64,000 nt of DNA, taken from the NCBI GenBank assembly GCA_014238155.1, contig JABABQ010000014.1, forward strand, positions 1 through 64,000. Direction: 5' to 3'. The position numbers and the translations under genes were made by a program. The notes below the pieces were generated by a model, which saw only the letters and a program-made list of their open reading frames with translations, was not told the DNA's origin and made no database searches. Source of the DNA: Rhizobiaceae bacterium. GTDB lineage: Bacteria > Pseudomonadota > Alphaproteobacteria > Rhizobiales > Rhizobiaceae. Of this stretch, positions 41,711 through 50,194 are shown piece by piece. Each line of letters starts with the position of its first letter. Positions within the stretch are counted from its first letter, which is position 1.

Positions 41711-42474
41711 TGAACAATATCCTCGATCTTCCCGGTTCCGGTGAGCGTCGCTACCTTCAGATCGCCAAAAATCTGGCGGAACAGATTGACAGCGGCACCT
41801 ATGCGATGGGAACCAAACTGCCGCCAGAGCGAGAACTGGCCGCTTCGCTTGAGGTCAGTCGCACCACCGTTCGCGAAGCGCTATTGGCTCTGGAACTGAT
41901 GCGCTATGTGGAAATTCGTCTGGGGTCAGGCGTCTTCGTTCTACCCAAGAGCGATCGTCAGTCTTCAGAAGCCGAGTCAGTTTTAGCCGACGAAGTGGGG
42001 CCTTTTGAAATTGTTGAAATGCGCCGAGTGCTCGAGGGAGGTGTTGCCGCCAAAGCTGCCGAACGCATCAGCGACAAACAATTGGTGCGCCTGACCCAGT
42101 GCCATGAGCAAATGGCGTCTTGTGTTGACGACATTGCGGGCTTCGACCGGGCCGATCGAGAATTTCACGCACTCATTGCAGAAGCTTCGGGCAACTCGCT
42201 TATGGAACGCTATGTTCGCGAGTTGTGGCAGATGCGCGGTGGTGCTTTGTGGCCGCGCTGGTATGACCAGACTCGCAGCCGCACCAATCGCCTGCATTCC
42301 GTGGCCGACCATGAGCGCATTTTAACCGCCCTGCGGCGCCGTTTGCCTGATGTAGCTGGCACCGCAATGCAGGCCCATATCGATATTCTCGCCGATCGGT
42401 TCTTTGAACTGGACTTGGACCCTGACGACGAAGTGCACAACACCAATCCCATCAAGAAGGACAGCCGCCAATGA
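41707..42474 (+). CDS. GntR-family regulator with FCD domain
   Basis: The product has 255 residues. The N-terminal winged HTH has G-T-K-L-P-P-E-R-E-L-A-A-S-L-E-V-S-R-T-T-V-R-E-A. The C-terminal FCD helical bundle includes D-R-E-F-H-A-L-I-A-E-A-S-G-N, a metal/ligand site typical of sugar-acid sensors such as UxuR/ExuR and LldR. Coupled to tctA and to the sulfatase by short overlaps, it is probably an autoregulator of this operon. Candidate operator at 38570-38583. Confidence 0.93.
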   Translation: MMNNILDLPGSGERRYLQIAKNLAEQIDSGTYAMGTKLPPERELAASLEVSRTTVREALLALELMRYVEIRLGSGVFVLPKSDRQSSEAESVLADEVGPFEIVEMRRVLEGGVAAKAAERISDKQLVRLTQCHEQMASCVDDIAGFDRADREFHALIAEASGNSLMERYVRELWQMRGGALWPRWYDQTRSRTNRLHSVADHERILTALRRRLPDVAGTAMQAHIDILADRFFELDLDPDDEVHNTNPIKKDSRQ

Positions 42475-43952
42475 GTGCAAGCACTCCATCCGAAAAAACC
42501 GGACATGCCGGAAGCAATGACGATCCCGACCGTCCCGACATCATATTGATCATGACCGACCAGCAGCGTTTTGACACGATCAACGCGCTTGGAGCGACCC
42601 ATGTGGACACGCCCAATATTGATGCTCTGGTTGAACGGGGAGTGAGCTTCAACAATTGTCACATCACGGCTCCCAGCTGTGTGCCCTGCCGTGCCAGCCT
42701 TTTTTCAGGACAATATCCGCACACCAATGGTGTAACCGCTAATGGTATGGAATGGAGCAAAACCTGGGTTCCACGCCTGCAGAAACGCGGCTATCAAACA
42801 GTATCAATCGGCAAGATGCACACCATTCCCTATGATGCACCGGCCGGATTTGACGAGCGTTTCGTCGTTGAGAACAAGGACCGCTATTACGAAGGACGTT
42901 GGTTTTTTGACGAATGGGACAAGGCGCTTGCCGCCCACGGTTTGAAAAAACAACAGCGGACAGAATATCGCAAACGTGATGATTACCGCGAAGCCCTGGG
43001 AGCCTTTATGTGGGAACTGCCGGAACATCTTCACTCCGATGTCTTTGTCGGTGGCATGGCCCGTTGGTATCTTGAAACCAAGCCGGTTGAAAAACCGCTC
43101 TTCATGGTGATCGGCTTTCCGGGTCCCCATCCACCCTATGACCCAACCCCTGAATATGCCGAACGCTACATGGATCGCGACATCCCGTTGCCAAACGTCA
43201 CGGCGGAGGAACTCGAGCAATTGCCTCCACCGTTCAAGGTGAAACGAACCCATGATGTGGAGGTGGATCATGATTCAGTTGCCTGGAGCCTTGATCCAAC
43301 CGATGAACAATTGCACCGCATGCGCGCATTCTATTGCGCCAATGTAGAAATGATCGACCGGGAAGTCGGATTGATCATCGATGGTCTGAAAGACGCCGGT
43401 CGGTATGATAATTCAATCATCGTCTTCTGTTCCGATCACGGGGACTGTCTGGGTGACCACGGCCTCAGCCAGAAATGGGCACCCTATGACGAGATCACCC
43501 GCGTGCCGCTGATTATCAGCGCACCTGAAAGGTTTAAGGGCGGACGGGTGGTTGACGAGATGGTGCAGCTGTTTGATCTGGGCCCGAGCATTCTCGAATG
43601 GGCTGGCGCTGAACTGGATGAAACCCACGAGGCAATTTCACTCAATGCTGCATTGGTTGGTGACGATTTTGACGGTCGCGATCATGTCTTCTGCGAACAA
43701 AGCGGTGATGTTAATTTCACCGGGGCAAAATACATGACCATGGTGCGCTCCAAAACTCACAAACTGGTGCATTTCATGGATCATGAATTTGGCCAATTGT
43801 TCGATCTGACATCCAAAAAGGGCGAAACGGAAAATCTCTGGGATGATCCGGGCATGGCCGAAACCAAGCAGGAACTACTGGATGTCTTGCGCGAATGGCA
43901 TATCTCCAGCGCCTATAATACCCGCGTGGCCCGCCGCGCCATGGTCAATTAG
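42471..43952 (+). CDS. Type I-like sulfatase with C-V-P-C-R active-site motif, cytoplasmic, no. 4
   Basis: The product has 493 residues. R-P-D-I-I-L-I-M-T-D-Q-Q begins the fold. The active-site motif is C70-V-P-C-R: the fourth position, usually Ser or Ala, is Cys. FGE requires C-x-P-x-R, so maturation should still work. Other segments intact: I-G-K-M-H-T, F-P-G-P-H-P-P and C-S-D-H-G-D-C-L-G-D-H-G. No signal peptide; a polar 20-residue N-terminal extension. Starts in an ATGA overlap with the FCD regulator. Could be a sulfatase or a related phosphonate/phosphodiester hydrolase. Confidence 0.88.
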   Translation: MSASTPSEKTGHAGSNDDPDRPDIILIMTDQQRFDTINALGATHVDTPNIDALVERGVSFNNCHITAPSCVPCRASLFSGQYPHTNGVTANGMEWSKTWVPRLQKRGYQTVSIGKMHTIPYDAPAGFDERFVVENKDRYYEGRWFFDEWDKALAAHGLKKQQRTEYRKRDDYREALGAFMWELPEHLHSDVFVGGMARWYLETKPVEKPLFMVIGFPGPHPPYDPTPEYAERYMDRDIPLPNVTAEELEQLPPPFKVKRTHDVEVDHDSVAWSLDPTDEQLHRMRAFYCANVEMIDREVGLIIDGLKDAGRYDNSIIVFCSDHGDCLGDHGLSQKWAPYDEITRVPLIISAPERFKGGRVVDEMVQLFDLGPSILEWAGAELDETHEAISLNAALVGDDFDGRDHVFCEQSGDVNFTGAKYMTMVRSKTHKLVHFMDHEFGQLFDLTSKKGETENLWDDPGMAETKQELLDVLREWHISSAYNTRVARRAMVN

Positions 43953-43963
43953 GAGGGACTGTC

Positions 43964-45340
43964 ATCACCTTTGGCGTCACAGTCTTACCCGAATGGGCTC
44001 AGGCGGAAGGCATTGAACCGTTGCTCGATCGATTGCAATCTGCCCACGTGACAGATATTGCCACAAGCCCCTATGTCATGGAGCCATCGCAAGAGGGCAC
44101 CAGGGAACCACCGGCCGACGCCGGTTCTGGCAAGGTTCGGCTGCTCGACCGGGAGCTTTGGGGACGGCGCGAAATTAAGGTACGAACGGCCCCCAGTTTC
44201 ATTCCCGACAAATCCCTCTACACCAAGACAAGCTATCAGCCACCGGAACCGGATGGATTGACCAAGCGCGAAGGCGAAACAGTTGCGGGATTCATATCCG
44301 CTGCCAGGAAACGCGGCATGAAAGTGTGGTTTCAAGTTCAGTCGGCCATTCCCCCTGGATACAGGGTTCAGTTTGGTGGCCCATCTGAAAATGACCGTCC
44401 ATTGGGCCCCGACGGTAAGTCAGGTCCGTCGCGGGTTGATGCAAATGCCAGCCTGGCCGCGCCCGACGTGCTTGAGTATGGACGCGCCATGATGAAAGAT
44501 CTGGCGCGCGCCTATCCCGACATTGATGGCATCAGGCTCGACTGGCCTGAATATCCACCTTACCACGCTCATGCCTTGTTTTTCGATTTCAACGATCATG
44601 CACTCGCGGTTGCACGCCTAATGGGAATTGATGTGGATCGTATGCGGCGGCACGCCAGTCAATTGCAGCACAAGTTGAGCGGCAGTTTGACCGATGAATT
44701 TCTGGCCAAAGGCCTGGTGCTGGATGAAGAAAGTCTGGTTCGAGCACTGGCCCACTATCCTGGCGTGCTTGATCTTCTGCGCCTGCGACGGAAACTTTCC
44801 GGTGATTTGCTGTCGTCGTTTCGCACCGCCCTGCCCTCAAAAATGGCTCTGGTGCCGCAAACATTCCCGCCGCCCTTTCACCTCCTGTCAGGTTTCGACC
44901 TGGCCAGCGCAGCAGACTTGGTGCAGGGCATTGGTGTTAAATTCTACACGATGCACTGGCCGATGATTTTGTCGGACTACGCCAGCGCAATGTCGGCGGG
45001 ATCCGCAAAAAGCAGTGCTATTGCAGAAGCGCTGGTCACCGTCTTTGGAACGGGTGAACAACCGCCCGCGGGTGCAGCGCAATTTCATTACCCGGAACCG
45101 GATGAGGCGCACACTGCATCAAACAATGCAATCAGGCAGAAAATAGAAACGGCGCAAGCGTCGGCTGGCTCCTGTCAGGTTTACGCATTCACTCACGCCT
45201 ACGGACCGCTCGATGATGTCATGCGGCGGGCGCGGGTCTGCTGGGAAGCTTCAAACGGCAACATGTGGGTCAACCGCTACGGATATATGTCGAATGAAAA
45301 AATCACCGGTTTTGGGGATCTGGTGAATCCGTCTGACTAG
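43964..45340 (+). CDS. TIM-barrel-like hydrolase of unknown family, probable ATC start
   Basis: The product has about 458 residues. It looks like a beta/alpha barrel: an N-terminal strand T-F-G-V-T-V-L-P-E-W, then M-K-V-W-F-Q-V-Q-S-A-I-P, D-I-D-G-I-R-L-D-W-P-E-Y-P-P-Y (an Asp/Glu-rich strand end as in glycosidases) and V-K-F-Y-T-M-H-W-P-M. No signal peptide. The only canonical in-frame start nearby is TTG 44021, but 19 natural-looking codons precede it, and a perfect AGGAGGG (43951-43957) is spaced six bases before ATC at 43964. I therefore infer an ATC start. It lies 11 bp after sulfatase no. 4. It may act on the same glycan-derived compound. Confidence 0.72.
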   Translation: MTFGVTVLPEWAQAEGIEPLLDRLQSAHVTDIATSPYVMEPSQEGTREPPADAGSGKVRLLDRELWGRREIKVRTAPSFIPDKSLYTKTSYQPPEPDGLTKREGETVAGFISAARKRGMKVWFQVQSAIPPGYRVQFGGPSENDRPLGPDGKSGPSRVDANASLAAPDVLEYGRAMMKDLARAYPDIDGIRLDWPEYPPYHAHALFFDFNDHALAVARLMGIDVDRMRRHASQLQHKLSGSLTDEFLAKGLVLDEESLVRALAHYPGVLDLLRLRRKLSGDLLSSFRTALPSKMALVPQTFPPPFHLLSGFDLASAADLVQGIGVKFYTMHWPMILSDYASAMSAGSAKSSAIAEALVTVFGTGEQPPAGAAQFHYPEPDEAHTASNNAIRQKIETAQASAGSCQVYAFTHAYGPLDDVMRRARVCWEASNGNMWVNRYGYMSNEKITGFGDLVNPSD

Positions 45341-45348
45341 CTCAGATT

Positions 45349-46548
45349 TCAGGCATTTGGCCCGCCGCCACGGCTGATTGGTATTTCTATTTCGGCATCT
45401 CTTGGCAGTGAATGGGCCTCCATTTGCGCACGCGATATTTGCACTCCCAGCCCGGGCAAAGTTGGAACTTGCAGATTGCCATCGTGCAAGACGATGGGGG
45501 TCTCTATCAGCGCGTCGTAAATCGGACTTTCATTAACCTGTCTTTCGAGGATCACGAAGTCCGGTAAAACTGCGGCCATTTGCACGCTCATGGCATCAAG
45601 CACTGGCCCGGCTGGATTGTGCAGACTGGTCATCACGCCATGGGCCGCGGCTGCATCCAATATGGAACGGGCCTGCAGAATTCCGGTCTGGCGCAGATCC
45701 GGCAACATGACATCCAGGCCATTCTTGCTGAGTAATGCCAATGCATCTTTCATGGTCCAGACATTTTCGCCGCCCGCCACCAGAATATCCTTGGCGTGGG
45801 CGATGTCCCGCAGGTGACGAAGTTCAACGCCATCGATCTTGTCGGTATCTACCAGATCCTCAAGCCAATACGGGTTGAACTCGCAAAGCATGGCGACCAC
45901 CCGGACGGCCATTTTCATGTCAAACCGCCAGTGGCAGTCGATCAAAAGCCGGCAATCTTCACCAATTGCAGCGCGTACTGCCGCCACCCGCGCGACCCCT
46001 GCCATCAAGAGTTTTTCCTGGCTTTCACTTTCCGTTTCATCCCATCTGAGGCCATCAAACGGCGCCAATTTTACAGCCTGATATCCCAGGCGACCAGCCG
46101 CCAGCGCCGCAGCGGCAAAACCTTCGGGTGACCTGTCAACAACGCCCCGATTGATATTGGCATAGACGGGAACTGACTGCCGCTGATTTCCACCCAACAA
46201 AACACTCACGGGCAGACCGGCTCGTTGCGCCATACCAGTCAGCATGGCCTGCTCAAGCGCTGACAATATGCTGGCCATGGAACGGGAAGTTTGCGGTGAA
46301 CGCAACCTGGTTAATATAGGTGCAAAGGCGACCATTTTTTCCTTGGCGACAATGTCAGAAACGCGCGCCGCATCAGCAACCACTGCGGCTTCATGTCCAA
46401 AATAACTTGCCTCTCCAAAGCCAACGCTACCATCGGAAAATTCTACCTCCAAAAACAACCAAGTCGTTTTCTGGGATACCCGCACAACGTCCAGATTGAC
46501 CGTCGCAATGACAAGATCATTGTGAGGCGGATCAGTTGATCTTGGCAT
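45349..46548 (-). CDS. Enolase-superfamily (mandelate racemase-like) dehydratase or racemase, no. 1
   Basis: The product has 399 residues. The capping domain contains V-G-F-G-E-A-S. The barrel has Y-Q-A-V-K-L-A-P-F, metal ligands in L-I-D-C-H-W, W-L-E-D-L and G-G-E-N-V-W, and the Asp/His pair in M-L-P-D-L-R-Q-T-G and S-L-H-N-P-A-G. This set fits acid-sugar dehydratases of the mandelate racemase subgroup. The ATG at 46548 follows GGAG by eight bases; longer upstream frames overlap the divergent LysR gene. Substrate unknown, plausibly a desulfated sugar acid. Convergent with the TIM-barrel-like gene. Confidence 0.88.
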   Translation of the reverse strand: MPRSTDPPHNDLVIATVNLDVVRVSQKTTWLFLEVEFSDGSVGFGEASYFGHEAAVVADAARVSDIVAKEKMVAFAPILTRLRSPQTSRSMASILSALEQAMLTGMAQRAGLPVSVLLGGNQRQSVPVYANINRGVVDRSPEGFAAAALAAGRLGYQAVKLAPFDGLRWDETESESQEKLLMAGVARVAAVRAAIGEDCRLLIDCHWRFDMKMAVRVVAMLCEFNPYWLEDLVDTDKIDGVELRHLRDIAHAKDILVAGGENVWTMKDALALLSKNGLDVMLPDLRQTGILQARSILDAAAAHGVMTSLHNPAGPVLDAMSVQMAAVLPDFVILERQVNESPIYDALIETPIVLHDGNLQVPTLPGLGVQISRAQMEAHSLPRDAEIEIPISRGGGPNA

Positions 46549-46630
46549 TTCATATACTCCGTTGGGTTGTAGCTGACTTGGTGCCGTTTGGAGTATGGAC
46601 ATCGAACTCTCTGTGGCGGATTGTATCATC

Positions 46631-47542
46631 ATGGTCGACAACAAAAACAACATCGTGTGGCAATATTTTCTCGCAGCGTGCCAGCACCGTAATATGACCA
46701 CCGCTGCTGCTGAATTGAACATCTCGCAACCGGCGCTCACACAGGCAATTGCCCGCATGGAACACCTGCTCGGTGTCCAACTTTTTGATCGCTCCAGGCG
46801 CCCCTTTGCGCTCACCCCCTACGGAGAAGTTGCGCGCGCCCATGCTCTGAACATGGAGCGCAGCACCGCGGATATGCGAAAGCAGCTGACCGCCATGCAA
46901 CAGGGTGTCGGTGGCAGTCTGCGATTTGGATGCGGTCCCGACTGGATCAATGAAATACTGCCCCTTGCCATATCGCGGATGAACAGAACTGCGCCGGATA
47001 TTCAGTTCGATATGCGGGTCACGCTCAACGATGATCTTCATACGTTGCTTGATTCCGGAGAGATCGACTTTTTCTTTGCCGCGATAAGCGACGCGTTTAT
47101 CGGGCCAGACTACAATATCGAAGTTTTGCTGAGAGATACTATGGTGGTGGTTGCCAGAAGCGACCATCCTCTTTGCACAAATGGGGGAGTAGTTTGGGAG
47201 GAAGTTGCCAAAGCTCAATGGGTTCTGACCGGCGACGGCACTTATGGCAGACAATTGCTGACCCGGTTGTTTCATCAAAATTCCGTTGCCATGCCAAGTC
47301 CGAGCGTTGAAACCAATTCTGTGCGGGCAATGATCAACATCGTTCGCAGCAGTGATATGTTGGGGTTCATGTCGACAACTCATCGTGCCGGTTATCCTGA
47401 TATTGCAGAAGTGCCCTTCAAAACACAGATGCCTGCGCGCTCCATCGGCGTGACCTGGAGGCGGGACAAACCGCTGCTTCCTTCGGCTCGTCAACTGGTT
47501 GATGAATGCAGCATCGTGGCTCAGTCCCTGCAACAGTCTTGA
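46631..47542 (+). CDS. LysR-family transcriptional regulator, divergent from the enolase-superfamily gene
   Basis: The product has 303 residues. The HTH is W-Q-Y-F-L-A-A-C-Q-H-R-N-M-T-T-A-A-A-E-L-N with S-Q-P-A-L-T-Q-A-I-A-R-M-E. ATG 46631 places the HTH at the usual distance from the N-terminus; the upstream ATG 46595 has GGAG directly next to it and is less suitable. The 82-bp region shared with the divergent dehydratase gene would hold its binding site, the normal LysR layout. A 7-bp inverted repeat (46554-46560 / 46590-46596) lies there. Confidence 0.9.
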   Translation: MVDNKNNIVWQYFLAACQHRNMTTAAAELNISQPALTQAIARMEHLLGVQLFDRSRRPFALTPYGEVARAHALNMERSTADMRKQLTAMQQGVGGSLRFGCGPDWINEILPLAISRMNRTAPDIQFDMRVTLNDDLHTLLDSGEIDFFFAAISDAFIGPDYNIEVLLRDTMVVVARSDHPLCTNGGVVWEEVAKAQWVLTGDGTYGRQLLTRLFHQNSVAMPSPSVETNSVRAMINIVRSSDMLGFMSTTHRAGYPDIAEVPFKTQMPARSIGVTWRRDKPLLPSARQLVDECSIVAQSLQQS

Positions 47543-47553
47543 TGGCCTCAACC

Positions 47554-49035
47554 TCAAGGCGGCCACTTTTTGCTGACATCGCCCTTTGGAGGTTCGGGAT
47601 AGTGCAGGCCGCGCTGCGCTGAGAGGCCTCGATTGTCTGCAGGTGGCAAAGGTGGCGGGGTGAATCCATGCAGTTTGCCCTCCTTCAACCATTCGAGATC
47701 GATGCCGTAGAGGTGGTCAATAAGAATCCCCTCCATCCGTTTTCTGTGATTTTCAAATTCCGCCACATCAGAGAGATCGTGAAGCTCTTGTGGGTCATTT
47801 TCCATATCGAACAACTGGACATGGTTGCCAGCAGGATACCAGATCAGCTTCAATCGACCATCGGTCAACATGCGTGTCGCACCACGATCTTCCATGGCTT
47901 CACAGTAAAAATATTCCCGCCGGTCACCGTCGATCATCGACCTTCCGGTGCAGCTGTCCGGTACATCAATACCGGCCATTTTCAGCAAGGTCGGCATGAT
48001 ATCCTGCATGCCGACAAGACGATCATCAACACATCCCGGCGTGATGGTTTCGTCATCACGCGTCCCCATAATGATCATCGGCACGTGGGCCGATCCGCGG
48101 TACATCAAGCGTTTTGCATAAAGCCCGTGATCCCCCAACATGTCCCCATGGTCGCTGGTGAATAAAATGATCGTATCGTCCAGCAAAAGCTGTTCACGCA
48201 GCGTGCCAATCACAAGTCGAAATTGGTGATCGATCTGGGTGCACTGTGCATGGAAGGCCCGACGCATGTTTTTGATTTTCTCGCTGCTCAATTGGGGCCA
48301 CGATCGCCTGACTTTTTTAAGTGCCGAAGGCAGCGCGTCTGGGTCCTTTGCCCAATTTCCCTCAAGCGGATCATCCATGTGCCGCCCCTTATTGGCATCC
48401 AAATAGGCAACGGCCGGGACGATGGGAGGATGCGGAAAATTAAACGACAAATGCCAAAATTGCGGCCGCGTCGGGTCGCGGCGCTGAATCATCCGGCACA
48501 TTTGTCGGGTCAACCAGTTGGTCGGATGTTGCGCTTCAGACAAATGCCATGGCCTGAATTCATAGCCGTTGTTTGACATGCCGTGGGTGTGGCCATTGCC
48601 AGCCTGACCATGGTCAGCGAGAAAGATTTCCCAATCATCCGGGCCACCCAATTGTGGCCGCCCCTCTTCAAATGAAACCAATTCTTCAAACCCAATGCGA
48701 TCCCGCGCCGGATACACATGCAGCTTGCCGACTGCCCCCGTCTGATAGCCAGCATTGCGAAACGTTTCAGCCAGCTGAGGCAGCTCGGGCATCATCATAT
48801 CTGGAGTGAAAACCCGGTCGCCATGGGCGCGCGGATCGGTGCCGGTCATCATCGAACGCCTGGCCGGTATACAGATCGGACATTCTGAAATGCAATTGGT
48901 AAAACGGACGCCATTTCGGGCTAGTTGATCCAAAGTTGGGGTGTCAATATCCCGCCTTCCGGCCGCGCCGAGCAAATGCCCCGGCCACTGATCAACAGAA
49001 ACAAACAAAACGTTGTTTTTTTTGCCATTTTTCAC
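47554..49035 (-). CDS. Type I sulfatase, cytoplasmic, no. 5
   Basis: The product has 493 residues. K-N-N-V-L-F-V-S-V-D-Q-W starts the fold; Cys55 lies in C-I-P-A-R-R-S. G-K-L-H-V-Y, F-N-F-P-H-P-P and T-S-D-H-G-D-M-L-G-D-H-G complete the active site. The C-terminus is rich in proline (F-T-P-P-P-L-P-P). No signal peptide. The GTG start at 49035 has GGAGG at suitable distance; upstream codons are AT-rich promoter DNA. It is divergent from tctC no. 2 and convergent with the LysR gene, and may share control with the second Tct operon. Confidence 0.92.
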   Translation of the reverse strand: MKNGKKNNVLFVSVDQWPGHLLGAAGRRDIDTPTLDQLARNGVRFTNCISECPICIPARRSMMTGTDPRAHGDRVFTPDMMMPELPQLAETFRNAGYQTGAVGKLHVYPARDRIGFEELVSFEEGRPQLGGPDDWEIFLADHGQAGNGHTHGMSNNGYEFRPWHLSEAQHPTNWLTRQMCRMIQRRDPTRPQFWHLSFNFPHPPIVPAVAYLDANKGRHMDDPLEGNWAKDPDALPSALKKVRRSWPQLSSEKIKNMRRAFHAQCTQIDHQFRLVIGTLREQLLLDDTIILFTSDHGDMLGDHGLYAKRLMYRGSAHVPMIIMGTRDDETITPGCVDDRLVGMQDIMPTLLKMAGIDVPDSCTGRSMIDGDRREYFYCEAMEDRGATRMLTDGRLKLIWYPAGNHVQLFDMENDPQELHDLSDVAEFENHRKRMEGILIDHLYGIDLEWLKEGKLHGFTPPPLPPADNRGLSAQRGLHYPEPPKGDVSKKWPP

Positions 49036-49078
49036 ACCCAAACGCCTCCAAAATCGTTGCAAAATATGAGAATTAGTA

Positions 49079-49122
49079 TAATCTAAATCGGTATATAAAA
49101 ACAATATTATAAGCTTAGATTA
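49079..49122. promoter_or_regulatory. Inverted repeat in the divergent sulfatase/tctC control region
   Basis: TAATCTAA (49079-49086) and TTAGATTA (49115-49122) form an 8-bp inverted repeat, 28 bp apart, in very AT-rich DNA between sulfatase no. 5 and tctC no. 2. It could be a regulator site (LysR or GntR type), but chance in AT-rich DNA is not excluded. Confidence 0.35.
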
Positions 49123-49145
49123 TTCTATAATTGTGGGAGGAAGTC

Positions 49146-50120
49146 ATGAAAAAACTCTTAGGCATACTAGCCGCTTCAGCTATTGCGTTTACCGGTACTG
49201 CGTCGGCTGCAGGGTGGCCTGAAAAGCCAATTAAACTGGTGGTTCCGTTTAAAGCAGGCGGAACTTCAGATCAGGTTGGCCGCGTGTTGCAGGCCGGGAT
49301 TCAGGAAAACAATATCCTCGATCAACCGATCACGATTGTGAATGTCGGCGGCCACTTTTCGATTGGCGCACGACGCGTCAAAGAAGCGTCGCCTGACGGC
49401 TACGAATTCCTGCTGATACATATTGCCATCATGGGCGGCGAGGGCACTGGTGCTCTGGACTTCGGTTGGCGGGATTTCAAACCTGTTGCCGGACTCGGCG
49501 AATTTTGCATTGCGCCAATGGTGCGCAAGGATTCTGGCATCAATTCAATGGAGGAACTTCTTGCAAAGGCCAAAGCTGAACCAGACACTTTGATCTTTGG
49601 CGCCAATCTGGGAGCGATCAATCATCTGGCTGGACTGATGATCCAGGAATCTAATCCAGGGTCAAAGTTTCGCTTTGTTCAAATTGGTGGCGGTACGGCC
49701 AACTATACAGCGCTGACCGGAGCCCACACCAACACCACGGTTTTATCCGGAGCAGAGGTCGTGCAATTTACCCAGCTACCAGATGGCAGCGACAACCCTG
49801 AATCGCAGATCAAACCGCTAGCATATTCTGGTGCGGAGAGATTCTCAGGAATGCCGGATATTCCAACCTTGAAGGAACTGGGATACGACGTGCAGTTCTG
49901 CATCAATTCCTGGGTATTTGCACCCAAGGACGCACCGGCAGAGGCGGTTGAGGGCATGGCCAATGCTCTTGAAAAAGCCACGACTGGTGATCGCTACAAA
50001 GCTTTCATCGCAAAGAAGGGCTTTTCAGACAACTTCCTGAAAGGTGATGCATTGCAGGCAAGCATGCAAAAGACATGGGACGATATCGAACCCATCGCAA
50101 AACTAGCCAAGAAGAAGTAG
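49146..50120 (+). CDS. Tripartite tricarboxylate transporter binding protein (TctC family), no. 2
   Basis: The product has 324 residues. The signal peptide M-K-K-L-L-G-I-L-A-A-S-A-I-A-F-T-G is cut after A-S-A, and the mature part starts A-G-W-P-E-K-P-I-K-L-V-V-P-F-K-A-G-G. GGGAGGAAG precedes the ATG. It heads an operon with TctB, TctA, an enolase-superfamily enzyme, a split UxaA-like dehydratase and sulfatase no. 6. Its ligand is likely a sulfated sugar acid or similar (inference). Confidence 0.94.
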   Translation: MKKLLGILAASAIAFTGTASAAGWPEKPIKLVVPFKAGGTSDQVGRVLQAGIQENNILDQPITIVNVGGHFSIGARRVKEASPDGYEFLLIHIAIMGGEGTGALDFGWRDFKPVAGLGEFCIAPMVRKDSGINSMEELLAKAKAEPDTLIFGANLGAINHLAGLMIQESNPGSKFRFVQIGGGTANYTALTGAHTNTTVLSGAEVVQFTQLPDGSDNPESQIKPLAYSGAERFSGMPDIPTLKELGYDVQFCINSWVFAPKDAPAEAVEGMANALEKATTGDRYKAFIAKKGFSDNFLKGDALQASMQKTWDDIEPIAKLAKKK

Positions 50121-50135
50121 TTATTCTCTGACGAC

Positions 50136-50166
50136 TATCGCCCGGACTTTATCGGTCCGGGCGATA
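50136..50166 (+). promoter_or_regulatory. Intercistronic stem-loop after tctC no. 2
   Basis: TATCGCCCGGAC (50136-50147) and GTCCGGGCGATA (50155-50166) form a perfect 12-bp stem with a 7-nt loop, 16 bp after the tctC stop. No T-run follows, and tctB begins 29 bp later. Same position and type as the stem-loop after tctC no. 1. Confidence 0.72.
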
Positions 50167-50194
50167 CACTAATTTCAGATTCAGAGGGGATGCT

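Noticed and set aside
44021-45340. TTG at 44021 as the start of the TIM-barrel-like protein
   Set aside because: It has no Shine-Dalgarno at suitable distance and would remove a natural first strand; the AGGAGGG at 43951 fits ATC 43964.
46550-47692. 380-codon minus-strand open frame
   Set aside because: It is antisense to a clear LysR gene and overlaps sulfatase no. 5; no protein features.
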